Of a stretch of 64,000 nt of DNA, positions 23,021 to 33,887 are shown in pieces (the stretch's first letter is position 1; each line of letters starts with the position of its first letter). The position numbers and the translations under genes were made by a program. The notes under the pieces were generated by a model. It did no database searches and had not been told where the DNA came from. It saw only the letters and a program-made list of their open reading frames with translations. Source of the stretch: Enoplolaimus lenunculus (lineage: Eukaryota; Nematoda; Enoplea; Enoplida; Thoracostomopsidae); assembly GCA_030248215.1 (NCBI GenBank), contig JASANG010004029.1:1-64000 (forward strand), given 5' to 3'.

Positions 23021-23171
23021 GGCCAATGTATACAACGGGCCCGGAACATTTTCCTGCTGGACTATACTAGAGTCAGCTTATGCTTTAGACTAACTTTTTT
23101 TGCTTAGGTTTAGGCTTAGGCTTAGGCAAACGCTTGTACTACTGTTACGGCCCTGTTCTATACATGGGGCC
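23021..23171. mobile_element. TTAGGC-type hAT-like MITE
   Basis: GGCCAATGTATACAACGGGC left, CCTGTTCTATACATGGGGCC right. Duplication TTTTTTGA / TTTTGGAA (6 of 8). Confidence 0.84.
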
Positions 23172-23669
23172 TTTTGGAAATTTTTAAATTAGGCAAACTC
23201 TGTTTGCTGTCGAAAATTTTTTAAAATTTTCAATTGTAGCATAATCGCCGCCTGACGTTTGATTGAAAACCTATCATTAAATGGTGATAAACGCAGCGAT
23301 ACTTAGACAACAATACTGCGTTTCAAATTTCAAAAACTATTCTGTATAAAACGGTCACGAAACTCAGTGACACGCATATCAAAAGATGCGTCAAATGGCA
23401 CAAATTCCCAGAAAGTTTATTTCAAAACTCTATTTTCTTATATATTTTCTCCGAAACACAAAACAGTTTTGTTTCAGTTTTTTAACTTTTAAAAAAATGC
23501 CAAATTTACTTTTAAAAAATTTGTGATGAGAGTTAACTTTGAAATTTAATCTATTGATGAAATTGACGCAATACATTCGCCACGTTCACCTCTCGCTATA
23601 ATTTATTTGTTTCCGGTTACCACCGAGGCGGGACCGTCATTTTTTTATTCGAATCCTCCAAAACGTGCT

Positions 23670-23671
<2 letters not shown>

Positions 23672-23738
<67 letters not shown>

Positions 23739-23845
23739 TATAATATATAAATATAAATATATATTAATATAAATATACAAATACTAATACAAATATGAAT
23801 ATAAATATATATACATATATACATACATATATATACATATATATG
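23672..23845. repeat. (TA)n microsatellite with degenerate ATAAATATA tail
   Basis: About 32 pure TA dinucleotides, then ATAAATATA/ATACATATA variants. It may form a cruciform and is a likely site of length polymorphism. Confidence 0.95.
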
Positions 23846-24638
23846 TTTGTGTTAAAACTTTTAACTTCCGCTAGCATTTAGTTGTTAACCTAAATTTGTT
23901 AAAGCCATTTTAACGAACGGGGGATCCATAATTTTCGTCGACAGCTGATGCTATACCACTAAAAGATAACAAGGCAACTGTTTACAAAACGGAACATTTT
24001 CACAAAAATTAAACTTTGTGATTTATTTCAAACATGGGTTCCAAACGATTTGTTCAGCTTCGGAAAAGTGTTTAAGGTCACCTAAAATAAACCAACAAAT
24101 CACATTATAAATCGACAACAGAAATATTTTAGGCAAAAAATAAAAAATACACAAATTTGTTGCAAAGGCTGTGTTTTTATTGCTTTGTTTTGACCGATTA
24201 TTTTTTGCTATTTTTGATAAATGATACGATAATGATGGAGTGTCAAAGAGAAACGTAACCACCGCACACACCCGATGCAGCCGATGGCTTCATCAGGGGG
24301 GAGGGGGTATTGTGGTCATGTTTACCAAATTTCAACGGCCCTGTTCTATACATTGGCCGTTTCCATTCTATCTGAGAGTTAACTTTGTTAAACATTGCGC
24401 ATTGTGTATGTATTCTGTGTACATAGCTGGGTTACAGAAACATTCTTGGATAAAGTCAAGAATTTACTTAAGTTCTGCTGGTTTTGACTTTTAAGTCTAA
24501 GGTTTTCAACGCGCAGTTTTAATTTTGTCAAATAATCAATAGTTGCCAAAGTCTGTGCTACTTTTGAGCTACCGCTGGTATAAACTTCAAAATGGAACAA
24601 TTTGCACCTCCAGGAGCTGGCAATTTATCAATAATTTT

Positions 24639-24855
24639 GGCCCATGTAAAGATCAGGGGCGGAGAGTTTTTGTGTCGGACGAGAATAGAGTAAGCTTAAG
24701 CTTTAGACTAATTTTTTGCTTTTCCGTAAACTTAGGCTTACGCTTAGGCTTAGGAATATGCTCACTCTTACGCTTAGATTTAGGCTTAGTTTTAATAGGC
24801 TTAGGTTTAGGAATATGTTTTTAATACTGTTCCGCCCCTGTTCTTTACATTGGCC
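24639..24855. mobile_element. TTAGGC-type hAT-like MITE
   Basis: GGCCCATGTAAAGATCAGGG left, CCTGTTCTTTACATTGGCC right. Duplication ATAATTTT / AAAATTTT (7 of 8). A separate right-end fragment of the family is at 24336-24361. Confidence 0.88.
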
Positions 24856-24946
24856 AAAATTTTCGACCCGTAAAGTTTAGGTTTCTTTATTGACTTTAGT
24901 CGAAAATTGAGTCAGCGGTTTGACTCATGTCTCTTTAAGCCAGTCA

Positions 24947-25119
24947 CAGTGGCGGATCCAGGATCTCAAAATGGGGGGCCAAAATTTCACAGGTAATAAA
25001 ATTACTTTTGACCCATACACAAATCACGAACTATTGTCACAAAATTGCTATATAATTTTTGTCGAGATGCTGTTGGGGAGGCCACGGTCGGGGTGGCCTC
25101 CCCCATGGATCCGCCATTG
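24947..25119. mobile_element. CAGTGGCGGATCCA-family hAT-like MITE, perfect TSD
   Basis: CAGTGGCGGATCCAGGATCT left and CCATGGATCCGCCATTG right, flanked by the perfect 8-bp duplication GCCAGTCA (24939-24946 and 25120-25127). Stray ends of the family occur near 8460, 14723, 21700, 35815, 41813 and 63945. Confidence 0.9.
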
Positions 25120-25316
25120 GCCAGTCAGTGTGCGTTTATATATGCTTATAGTATATAGTATATACATCATACAAGAAGTGGTTAAAATCTTACGCACAAC
25201 CCAATGTCAAAGGGCAACCGGATATGTGTTTCCCGTAAAAATCAATGTTCGTTGCTGTTATAGAAATACTAAAACTTCCGTTGAAAATCATTTGTTGTAA
25301 AATCAAGTAGATACAT

Positions 25317-25463
25317 GCCCGTAGCCAGCTCACCGTACTAGAGTGGCTAAAAGGCATACAATGGTTTTCATTGACTTACAAGCAAGGTTGAAAATTTTCT
25401 AGGGGCCCAAAATTTATTCAGGTAGGCTGATCCTCTTGCCCCCACCCCCCTTGGCTACGGGCC
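25317..25463. mobile_element. CCCGTAGCCAGCTC-family MITE
   Basis: GCCCGTAGCCAGCTCACC left and CTTGGCTACGGGCCCG right. The interior shares GACTTACAAGCAAGGTTGAA and AAAATTTTCTAGGG with copies at 31271-31550 and 45865-46026. Confidence 0.75.
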
Positions 25464-25703
25464 CGCGTAGAAATAGGGTCGCAATATTTCACAATAAACG
25501 CGCTATATTTGTTCCGATTGAAAACAAAAAATGCCGAAATTTGTTTAACACCTCGCAAACAGTCGAGTGCATTCGCATGTTTTTTAAAACCCAGTGAACA
25601 TTTGCATGCCTCAATTGTATTCGCAAAAAAGACTACAACATCTGTGTAACATTTATACTTCAATATTCGTTTTCGGTTTCATTTTGGTCACTATCCGTTT
25701 CTG

Positions 25704-25901
25704 AGCCAATGTAAAGATAAGGCGCTTGAGTTTTTTTGTGAGACTAGCATAGAATAAGATTAAGCTTTAGACTAATTGTTTTGCGCTTGGCTTAGGTTTA
25801 GACTCTACGATTAGGAATATGTTCATTCTTACGCTTAGGCTTTGGCTTAGGCTTAGAAATATGCTTATAATACTTTTCCGCCCATGTTCTTAACAATGGC
25901 C
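25704..25901. mobile_element. TTAGGC-type hAT-like MITE nested in a TCCGTTTCC repeat, perfect TSD
   Basis: AGCCAATGTAAAGATAAGGC left, CATGTTCTTAACAATGGCC right, flanked by perfect CGTTTCTG (25696-25703, 25902-25909). The host sequence (GGTCACTATCCGTTTCTG) is part of an older CAGGGTGT-family element. Confidence 0.9.
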
Positions 25902-26227
25902 CGTTTCTGTCACCTTTACTCTCCGTTTAGGTACAAGCATCAAAAGTGCATTTCAGAAAATTGGCCGGAAATCGCTTAGTTGAATCTTTGATTGCTTTCT
26001 ATCATCAATACCTAAGGGACACGGTCTAGACCGCGAAAAAAACTCTTCCGCACTAACAAAGCGACAAGGAAAACTGTATTTTCTATAGGAAAAATAAAAA
26101 AACTTTATTTATCCAATTATCCTAATGGATAAATTCACTTAAACAACCACTTTCAGTTGTCTTAGGACCAGCAAAAAAATCTATTTATTTTGAAAAAATC
26201 TCACTAGTTTTGTTTCTAAAAATATAC

Positions 26228-26397
26228 GGCTCATGTAAAGATCAGGGGCGGAACGTTTGACTGTGTGACTGCAATACAGTAAGCTTAAGCTTTAGACTAA
26301 ATTTTTTTGCTTGGCTTAGGCTTAGGCTTAGGCTTAGTCTTAGGAAAATACTTATAATACTTCTCCGCCCCCCCCCCCCTTGTTCTTTTGATTGGCC
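26228..26397. mobile_element. TTAGGC-type hAT-like MITE with C-run
   Basis: GGCTCATGTAAAGATCAGGG left, GTTCTTTTGATTGGCC right, four CTTAGGC hexamers and a run of 12 C replacing part of the right arm. The target duplication is unclear. Confidence 0.8.
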
Positions 26398-26807
26398 AAA
26401 ATTATTTACGACCAAACGCTCTAGGGAAGTATTAAACAAAACCTGATGGAGAAAATAAACTTTAGAAAGGTTTGCTAATTTGTTATTAGCAAACAGAATT
26501 CGATGCTTTTATTAATGCCGAAAGCTTAAAAATAAAGTTTGAAATCGAATATTATTTTGGTAACATAAAAAGACAGCCAGGATTTTAAGGACCAGTAGCC
26601 GCGAGGTACCAAAAGGGCTTAGCCACATACGCCGATCCTGGTGTGGTATGCAGCCATCACGGTACGACTTCGGTCAGCGTAGTTAGTCGTCACCATGTGT
26701 GACTGGCAACCCGTGCACCACTATGACACACAGCCCTGCCTAACACCCATGTTAGACCTAAGAGCAAACGTAATATGGTGCAGCGCAATTGGCGAAGCAA
26801 TATTGAA

Positions 26808-26877
26808 CCAGACGAGGATTGAACCCGGACCTCCCGCATGCAAGGCGGACATGCTACCCACTAAACCACTGGCCCAT
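26808..26877 (-). tRNA. tRNA-Ala(TGC)-like sequence, probably a SINE or pseudogene
   Basis: On the minus strand: A box GTTTAGTGGGTAGC, a five-pair anticodon stem TCCGC/GCGGG with loop CTTGCAT (anticodon TGC), and B box GGGTTCAATCC. The acceptor arms do not pair, so this is probably tRNA-derived repeat rather than a working gene. Confidence 0.5.
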
Positions 26878-27132
26878 GATACCACAAGGTCAATTGCGCC
26901 ATCATATTCTTTTAACGTTGATGGCGATTATATTTGTTACTTCTGTTAATACACCCGAATAGGAAACAAATAAAACTCGCGTGGGGTTAAATATTTATTC
27001 GTTGAAATGAAGAGAAATAAATTAAAAACATTAAAATGAAACACATTTTCTTAGAAGACGCAACCTACAAAATGTCAACACGTAGAAGCGCCCTGATAAT
27101 TCCGTGAAAATGTACTACGTTTTGCGCATCTT

Positions 27133-27302
27133 AATGCCAAAATATACACCGGCTCATTTCGGGTTCGTTCGGCCCCTTCTAAAAACGTTTTGGCCTCCTA
27201 AAATTTGTTTCCAACCCTGCTTATAAGTCAATGAAAACCCTTGAATGAACCTCCTGAAAAATATTTTAGCCCCCCTAACAAGGTGAGCTGGCTACGGGCC
27301 TT
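27133..27302. mobile_element. Partial CCCGTAGCCAGCTC-family element
   Basis: Right end AACAAGGTGAGCTGGCTACG plus internal AACCCTGCTTATAAGTCAAT-type sequence as in other copies. No left end. Confidence 0.55.
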
Positions 27303-27567
27303 GCTAATTTACATGTTCTCCCATTTAAGGTTAAGGCTTAGGCTAAGGCAAACCACTTCTTGAACCTAAGCCTAAAAGCTCAAAATATTAAACCTGTTAA
27401 TTGTCAGCATGTCTTAACAGTCGCCTTTTATATGTTATCTTAATAGTTTCGCATAAATATAATAAACCATATGCACCTTAAGACTAAACAGGTCTTTAAA
27501 GCTTTGGCAAAGCCTTTTCCTAAACTAAGCCTGATTATAAGCCTGTGAGAGGTATATAAGTGATAAG

Positions 27568-27764
27568 GGCAATGCATAGAGCAGGCCCGTACCAGTAGTA
27601 TAACTTTTTTCGTAAGCCTAAGCCTAATCGTAAGAATGAGCTTATTCCTAAGCCTTAGCCTAAGCCTGAGTCTAAGCCTAGGCAAAAAAATACCTCTAAA
27701 GTTGAAGCTTACTCTATTGTAGTCGTACAGAAAAACGGTATGCGTCTGATCTTTACATGGGCCG
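27568..27764. mobile_element. TTAGGC-type hAT-like MITE with hybrid ends
   Basis: The left arm is of the TATAGAAC/GGCCCG subtype (GGCAATGCATAGAGCAGGCC) and the right arm of the AAAGATCA subtype (TCTGATCTTTACATGGGCC). Flanks GTGATAAG / CTGATACG (6 of 8). Confidence 0.75.
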
Positions 27765-28207
27765 CTGATACGTATACATTCAGCACAATAAAAGGATTTG
27801 TACCCAATTGCTATACACTATATTTTGTCTGGTTCCATACCAACGAGTTTTGCTCATAGTCTCAAATTAAATATAATAATTCGTCTGGATAATAATTGGC
27901 AAATATGTTGCAAAATTTCTCTCTGTTTCAGTAAAAACGATTTAAAAATTATAATTTTTGATATCAGCAAGTACTCAGTTAAATTCCGAATTTTAAGAAA
28001 TTGTTTTGCTGGTTTAAAGTGTATAGGACCATAACTAAAGTTAGGCAAAAAAGCCGCAACTACGGACTTCTTTGTGCCAACTCTACGGCCCAAAATTTGT
28101 TTTTTTTTTCAACAGCATTATAACTGTTAAGAGAGAGTTTTTCCAACCCCTTTAATAGTCTCATGGCACCCTCCCCCCATCGGTACAAACAATTTTATAA
28201 TTGCGTT

Positions 28208-28409
28208 GGCCAATGTTACTTTTAGGGGCGTAACAGTAGATTAAGCGTATTCCTAAGCGTTAGCCTAAGCCTAAGCGTTGCAAAAATGTGTTACTAAGTC
28301 TAAGCCTAAGCGTAAGTCTAAGCCTATGCAAAAAATTGTAATCAAGAATCTAAACCTACTCTTTTATAGACCCACCAGGAAAACCTTTACGCCTTTTTGT
28401 GCCATTCCG
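28208..28409. mobile_element. TTAGGC-type hAT-like MITE, GGCCAATGTTA subtype
   Basis: GGCCAATGTTACTTTTAGGG left. The right end is degraded (TTTTTGTGCCATTCC). It lies about 220 bp upstream of the PAN gene start, so its hexamers may fall within that promoter. Confidence 0.75.
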
Positions 28410-28626
28410 TTGTTGTTTTTATATCACGTTTTCATAGAACTTTTTAAAGATAAGTAAAATATATTTGAAAAAACTTTTTTTAGAAATTTATTTTCAAAAA
28501 TTGAATATTTTATTTTACGCTTCGGTTGAAATTTACCGAAAAGATGTGTTTAAATGGTCTGAATTTGACCACTTAATCGTCTATTTTGTGTTCAAAAATT
28601 GTGTTCGATATTCATGTCAAACGATT

Positions 28627-30583
28627 ATGCAACATTTATTTTCACCACAACGCTATTTCATTGTGTTAATACTAAACTGGTGGTCTCTAGTAATTTTCAA
28701 CCAATTAATTTTGTATTTCAATGCCCAGCCGGCCAATGGCCACGTTCGACACGCTTCGCATACACAGTTACGCGACCAATCAAATTCGTTTGAGTTCCCT
28801 GCCAGCTCGTTATATCCAAATATGCCATATCGCGTTGAAACCATGGTGAACGCTTATAAGCTGTTCAAAAAAGAACTTACGTCAAAATTAGACAAATCAG
28901 CTGAAAATCAATGCAAACACTGTTTCATTAAATTACAACTTCAACATTTACAGTTGAACTCAACAAAGATTATTTCTTCAACTCAAACTGCTCATATTTG
29001 TAACTGCACCAAAACCCTACTGGACAAATTTGCAAACACGTCACTGCCGTTTTTGGTATTACCTCAGCCGGAAATCAAAAGACAACACCAACCTAAAAGC
29101 AGACTACACCAGCCAGAAATCAGACGACACCAGGTCGACATAAATGCCAACAATACATTGAAACAATCATTTCCGTTGCTCAACCCGAACTATAGGAATA
29201 GTAGATTGTCGCCAATTAGTTCAGCGGTCATAGACCCGTACAAATATTCTAAAACGCTAGCGAAACTTCTAAAACAACGAAATGCGGAACGATTTATGCA
29301 AAAAACTTTCGTCAAAGTTATGGACGTGATCAGGAATAGTCGTATAAGGAAAGCTGAAAAAGCTAAAAAGCTAAAATCGAAATATTCTGGCACTGCCGCA
29401 AAGTTAGCAACCTATCCTACAACCCATGCAATGATTTCAAGGCGTGACGGTAAATCTGGTAAAAATTTTGGAACGAAAACTACACCAGCGGCAACAACCC
29501 GGTTTCTCCGGTTGTACAGGGTATCAGTCAAGGTCCCTGACGCCGGAAAACATGAACCGAAAACTATACAGCCTTGGTCAAAACGCGAACCTGATTTAAA
29601 TCATCATAAAACTCAAATTCAACCCAAGGTTCAGGAGACTAAATTAAGATATCGTGGGAAAATAGAATTTGGATTGTCGCGAGACGGCCGGAAAAAGCGT
29701 GGGAAAAAGAACAAATCGATGGAAAAACAGAATTATTTTCTCACCAGACACGTCGAAACTCAAACGAGGACACCAGTTGTTGTAGTTGCGTTTAACCCGG
29801 ACAACCAGTGTGGTACAACGTGCAATGCTAAACGATTAATCATGCATCGTCTGTTGAATGCAGCATTGAAAACCCGATCTCGTGAGAAAAACAACAAACG
29901 TGAGAAAAACGTCGAACCGTGGGAAAATAGCGAATATTCTCACGTACCAAAATTTGGCGATAGTCGTACGGTCGAAAATACGCCTGCTTCGATCATGGCA
30001 CAAACGCATGAAAGCAATTCTTTGTCCACACATAGCTCTTTGGAGTACAAGTCGCCTGAAAGCCAAGCAGAGGATAAAGGGGATCAGTTAACCACCAGTA
30101 GCGATTCTGGATTCAAATATATTTTCAAAATTTTGTTTCCAAAATCACGGCACGGCCCACAAGGTACGCACGAAACTCCCGAACCAAGGCACAAGGACGA
30201 CTATATGAAAGGTCTTATCAACAACCAGATTATGACAAACAGCGCGGACAGCAACCAATCATGGAACTCGAATGAAGAGCGTAATGAAAACAGCAGAAAT
30301 CACAAATTATTTAACGTCGAAGATTCAGCTGAAAATTCAAGAGCGAACCGTAACTTTGAACGTGAACCGAAAAATTTCAACAAACTTGCGTCAAACGTAC
30401 CAGAATCTGCACCTGTCGAAGAGAATAAGAGAAATGGGCAATTTGGAAACACATCTGGCAAAAATTCTAATCGAAAAAATTGGATTCGAGGACGGCTTTT
30501 GAACCATACAGCCAGCATTGAAGCATCGTTTGGGACCCGATTAGCCGAATGGAACCGTCTGGATAGTAGTTACTCAAACGAAA
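28627..30583 (+). CDS. Secreted PAN-domain protein gene, first long exon
   Basis: From ATG at 28627 the product begins MQHLFSPQRYFIVLILNWWS with a strongly hydrophobic stretch to about residue 31 and a likely signal-peptidase site near FNA-QPANG (33/34). The frame is open upstream to 28465, but the signal peptide favours this start. The next ~620 residues are basic and low-complexity: a small Cys cluster (QCKHC and HICNC, about residues 95-135), Gln/His-rich repeats (KRQHQPKSRLHQPEIRRHQ), Lys/Arg-rich stretches with many dibasic sites, and Asn/Ser-rich acidic segments near the end. I recognise no domain in this exon. The frame stops at 30592, but a donor GTAAAC at 30584 lies just before the stop and gives a phase-1 end that joins in frame to the PAN exon at 30928. 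Matrix or cuticle function is inferred from that partner domain. Confidence 0.7.
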
Positions 30584-30927
30584 GTAAACCTTAGAGCGTA
30601 ATTTCGAAGTAAATATTTCCGAGCGAATACATCGGTTTTGTTTTTCAGACCAGTTTCAGTTTATTTTACGCAATCAAATTTCGTTCAAAGTCTCCTTTTG
30701 AGCCAATCAAATTTAACCTTACAACCAAATTTTACGTTTACAGCCAATCAAATTGTGCCATTTTTAGGCCAATAAACGATGACTTTTTCATGTAATCAGA
30801 TTTCACAGTTCCATCCAATCAAATGTCACTTTTAAGCCAAATATCAGTTTTTAATCAATCAAATTTTTGTAATTTAAATTTAAACCAATTAATGTTTTCC
30901 AGTCAATTAAATGTTATATTTTTTCAG
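30584..30927 (+). repeat. Intron with repeated CCAATCAAAT motif
   Basis: GTAAAC...TTTTTTCAG intron between the two PAN-gene exons. It holds about ten copies or near-copies of (G)CCAATCAAAT, spaced 20-30 bp (for example at about 30703, 30743, 30768, 30812, 30886 and 30927). It is a degenerate minisatellite whose unit is a CCAAT-box core. Confidence 0.7.
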
Positions 30928-31183
30928 CCAATCAAAGTTCACTATGCTATCGTTATGTTTCGATGAACCGAATTCTGATTGGCTACGCGAGACGTGTGAT
31001 CCGACAGGCAACGCTCACTGAATGTGTTCGTTTCTGTTGTACCGAAACAAGTTTTGTTTGCAAAGCTGTATTGTACTTCAAATCTCCAATCAATGTTGCG
31101 TCTACGCATGTTTTGGACGTTTCATTGGACCGTCAATGTATTTTATATCCAATCGACACTAACGACAGGTATGGAGAGTTTGT
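30928..31183 (+). CDS. PAN/apple-domain exon of the same secreted protein
   Basis: The exon opens after the acceptor TATATTTTTTCAG and reads CYRYVSMNRILIGYARRVIR, then ATLTECVRFCCTETSFVCKA, and later RQCILYPIDTNDRYGEF. This is the usual PAN pattern: an opening Cys with an aromatic, a TLxEC segment, CxxxC, FxCxxxxY, and a C-terminal CxL...DR. PAN domains mediate protein or carbohydrate contacts and occur in nematode apical matrix and ZP proteins such as LET-653 and NOMPA relatives. It begins with CC, which with the single A left by the exon ending at 30583 makes Thr, so the two exons join in frame over a 344-bp intron. It ends at a GTAAGC donor in phase 2. Further exons must follow, but none could be identified in the transposon-rich DNA to 37 kb. 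Confidence 0.75.
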
Positions 31184-31189
31184 GTAAGC

Positions 31190-32228
31190 TGACTAGCACA
31201 TATATCTATACTGGAAGGGTGCAACCGACGTTAAAAAATACCGGAAAAAATAGCTGGTGCTGCAGTAAGTGCGGGCCGGTAGCCAAAAGGGGTCCAGGAG
31301 GAGCTCATAGCCCTCGCTGGAAAAAATTTGTCCCCGCTAGATTTTCAACCATGCTTGTAAGTCAACAAAAACCTTCGTATGCCCCTCGGAAATATTTTAG
31401 CCCCCCTAGCAAGATGTGCTGGTTACAAGCCCGAGTTTCTGAGGCAAAATTAAGTAATTGATATTGTGAAAAAGTCAGTAAAGAAGAGCAAAACTTATCC
31501 AGAGGGGGCTGAACCCCCATGGGCCACCCTCCACTTGGGTATGGGCCCGTCCACATGACTTCAAAGCCGTAACGTTTTGGACTTATTGGTACCATTAGTT
31601 GGATTTATTCAAAATACTTAATATTCCCCTCACACTAAATGTCCTTCAAACTACGCATATGCAGAATTTTAATCGAGAAATTTTTTGATGTATTAACCAT
31701 GTGAGTTACACATTAATGCAGGCATGTGAAAATGATTGTTTGCTTGTAAAATAGTTGTAACCTGGGCCCAAATTCTCAAATGTGTATAGCAACTATCATC
31801 AGTTAGTAAGGAGGTTTTCAAACTCGCTATTGCTGCAGTTGTTGAACTCAAAAATGGTACATGAGTTGAGCAAATTATATGCAAATGAGTTGAATTTTGA
31901 GTCTCAGTATTCAGGGGTTTGAAAGGTACAGGACCTATCACCAACTGGTAATAGGTGCTACACACATTACAAAATACAAGTCCGTCCTGGTGGGAGACAA
32001 ATTCATAACAGAAACGTCTTTATTCTCAAAGCATAATAGCGGACAAATGTATTTTTAGCACAAGCCTGGTGCATTTATACCAAATTTATTGCTAATTTTC
32101 TGGTGTCTTTCAACTGGTGTTCAGGTGCCCGGCACCTGGACTGCAAAAGCGCCATCAGTCGGCTTTTGTATGGCTATAGCCGCTCCATCAACTATGCATA
32201 CTGCGATCAATGTGTACGTTGAGAGCTG
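31190..32228. other. Repeat-filled stretch after the PAN exon
   Basis: 31215-31250 is a CAGGGTGCAACCGG-family fragment. 31271-31550 is a composite CCCGTAGCCAGCTC-family element. 31770-31970 is an element with ends TCAAATGTGTATAGCAACTA and CACCAACTGGTAATAGGTGC. No further PAN exon was identified. Confidence 0.5.
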
Positions 32229-32388
32229 GGTCAAGGTATAGAATCGGGCCGTTACAGTAGCGCCAAGTCATATTTCAAAGCCTAAACCTTTAGCCTAAGT
32301 CTAAGCGAAAAAAATAGTCGTCACAATTATTAAGCTTACTGTGTTTCAAACTGCAGAAAGCGGTGTATTTTTAAAAGTAACAGGGGCT
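32229..32388. mobile_element. Degraded TTAGGC-type MITE
   Basis: GGTCAAGGTATAGAATCGGG left and TTTAAAAGTAACAGGGGCTC right; few intact hexamers. Confidence 0.6.
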
Positions 32389-32635
32389 CATGATACACGT
32401 GACTTAAATTTATAGGCCAGATTTGCTCACCAACAGTACAACTGGTGATAGTATGGTGGCTTCGTTTTACGAAAGAAATATTGAATGTGAATCCGAATGC
32501 GAAGATGTTAAATTTCAATTGTAATTCTAAGATCTCGCGAAGTAAAAAACGGAATCTCGGTTCCATTGTGTCTTGGCTTTTTCCGCATACGAATATACTA
32601 TGAGCAACTCAGCCCAAACCCAAACTGTGTGCGTC

Positions 32636-33038
32636 TAATGATTATCCGTTTCCGTTTCTGGATAAAATCTGTATCCGATTCCATCTCCGTTTCCGACATA
32701 CCGAAAATTTGTGTAATATTTTTTACGTTCAAAATTAGTTATAAATTATGTAAATTTCTCGCGCAATTTTTCATTGCAGATGTGCTGTAATTGTTCGAAA
32801 CTAAACAAAAATTATATAATATTCATGCATAATGTTTAAAAATTTCGCTGCATCCGCCATTTCTTTTCTGCAAAATTTTATAAAGCCCGGTGAATATTAC
32901 ACTGTCTCAATTGTGTTGACAGAAAACTAAAACCTGTTTGAAATTTATTTACTTCAATATCCGTTTTCCGTTTCCGTTATCGAATTCGATCACTATCCGT
33001 TTCCGTTTCCGTTTCCGTTATTTTTACTAAACACCCTG
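32636..33038. mobile_element. CAGGGTGT-family hAT-like element, left end lost
   Basis: TCCGTTTCCGTTTCTGG at the left. The right end is TATCCGTTTCCG repeats then ACACCCTG. The core shares TTATAAATTATGTAAATTTC and GCAGATGTGCTGTAATTGTT with the copies at 50952 and 53832. Confidence 0.75.
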
Positions 33039-33624
33039 CACAATGTGTTTACTTTAATAGTAAGTACTCGTATGCGCAGTACCAAAGCTCCATAAGACGT
33101 GTTAAGTCTTCTGAGATCGAACAACTCCCTGCTAAAATGAAACGCGTAACCACAGGGTTTGGAAACAAGAACCTTGCGTTGGTTTTGTCCTGAGGTTTAC
33201 GGACCTTTTTCAGTTCGGGTAACACAAGAAACCGGCTTTAAACATTTACAGAACGCAGTCCATTCGTAACTCGTTACCACGCCCTTGTCTCCAGCTAAGT
33301 GCAGGTGATACTAAATTGGTCCCATACGAGTGTTCCGGGGCATCAATTTAGCTTGAATTGGATCTCAGTTGAAATATAAATTATTCATCTGAGAAAGGGT
33401 TAATGACGTTCATGTTTAGAAAAATCTTAGCGTCCTCGTGGGTGCATGATATTGCGGAAATTGCATAACTTGACCTTAAAAGCCATATGACAGAGTTCAT
33501 AGCAAAAACAATTATTTGTTATTTGTTGCCACTTACTTTGGTCAATGTCTAGAATAGGGTCGAAGCAGTAGTATAAGCATATTCCTAATCCGAAGCCTAA
33601 GCAAAAAATTAGTCTATAGCTTAA

Positions 33625-33887
33625 CCCTTTCTCACATGAATATTTTTTATTTCCCCTGAGACCTACTTTTATGCTAGGATTCGAACTCCAGTGACTGGAG
33701 TGGGAGGCGTATACTATCACCACTCAGCTATAGGAGCTTGACGCTCGAGCCCAAGGGGGCTCTCACGTCTTGTGGTGATTTAGTACTGCGTATACGTGTT
33801 GCAATTGTTAAACACGGTGCGATATATACTATTTAACGTATATATGCTGCGCTAAGTTGCCTAGAGGCAACTCAATGTGAGAAGGGG
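33625..33887. mobile_element. TTAA-flanked (piggyBac-like) MITE containing a tRNA-like core
   Basis: Inverted ends CCCTTTCTCACAT...ATGTGAGAAGGGG are directly flanked by TTAA on both sides (33621-33624, 33888-33891), the target signature of piggyBac-type elements. A tRNA-like sequence lies inside at 33669-33736 (minus). Related copies: 50097-50256, with partial copies at 36595-36675, 33365-33399 and 11011-11075. Confidence 0.88.
33669..33736 (-). tRNA. tRNA-like core of the TTAA-flanked MITE
   Basis: CTCCTATAGCTGAGTGG supplies an A-box-like start and GAGTTCGAATCC the B box. Anticodon region GCCTCCCAC (CCC, Gly-like). Arms pair poorly, so probably not a functional tRNA, but the internal RNA polymerase III promoter boxes look intact. 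The copy at 50144 preserves them too. Confidence 0.5.

Noticed and set aside
26695-26949. An 84-codon frame at the tRNA-Ala-like sequence
   Set aside because: It reads across a tRNA-derived repeat and has no domain or splice support.
33066-33360. A further exon of the PAN gene
   Set aside because: One frame after an ACATTTACAG acceptor is open for about 30 codons, but it lacks PAN cysteine spacing and a good donor.
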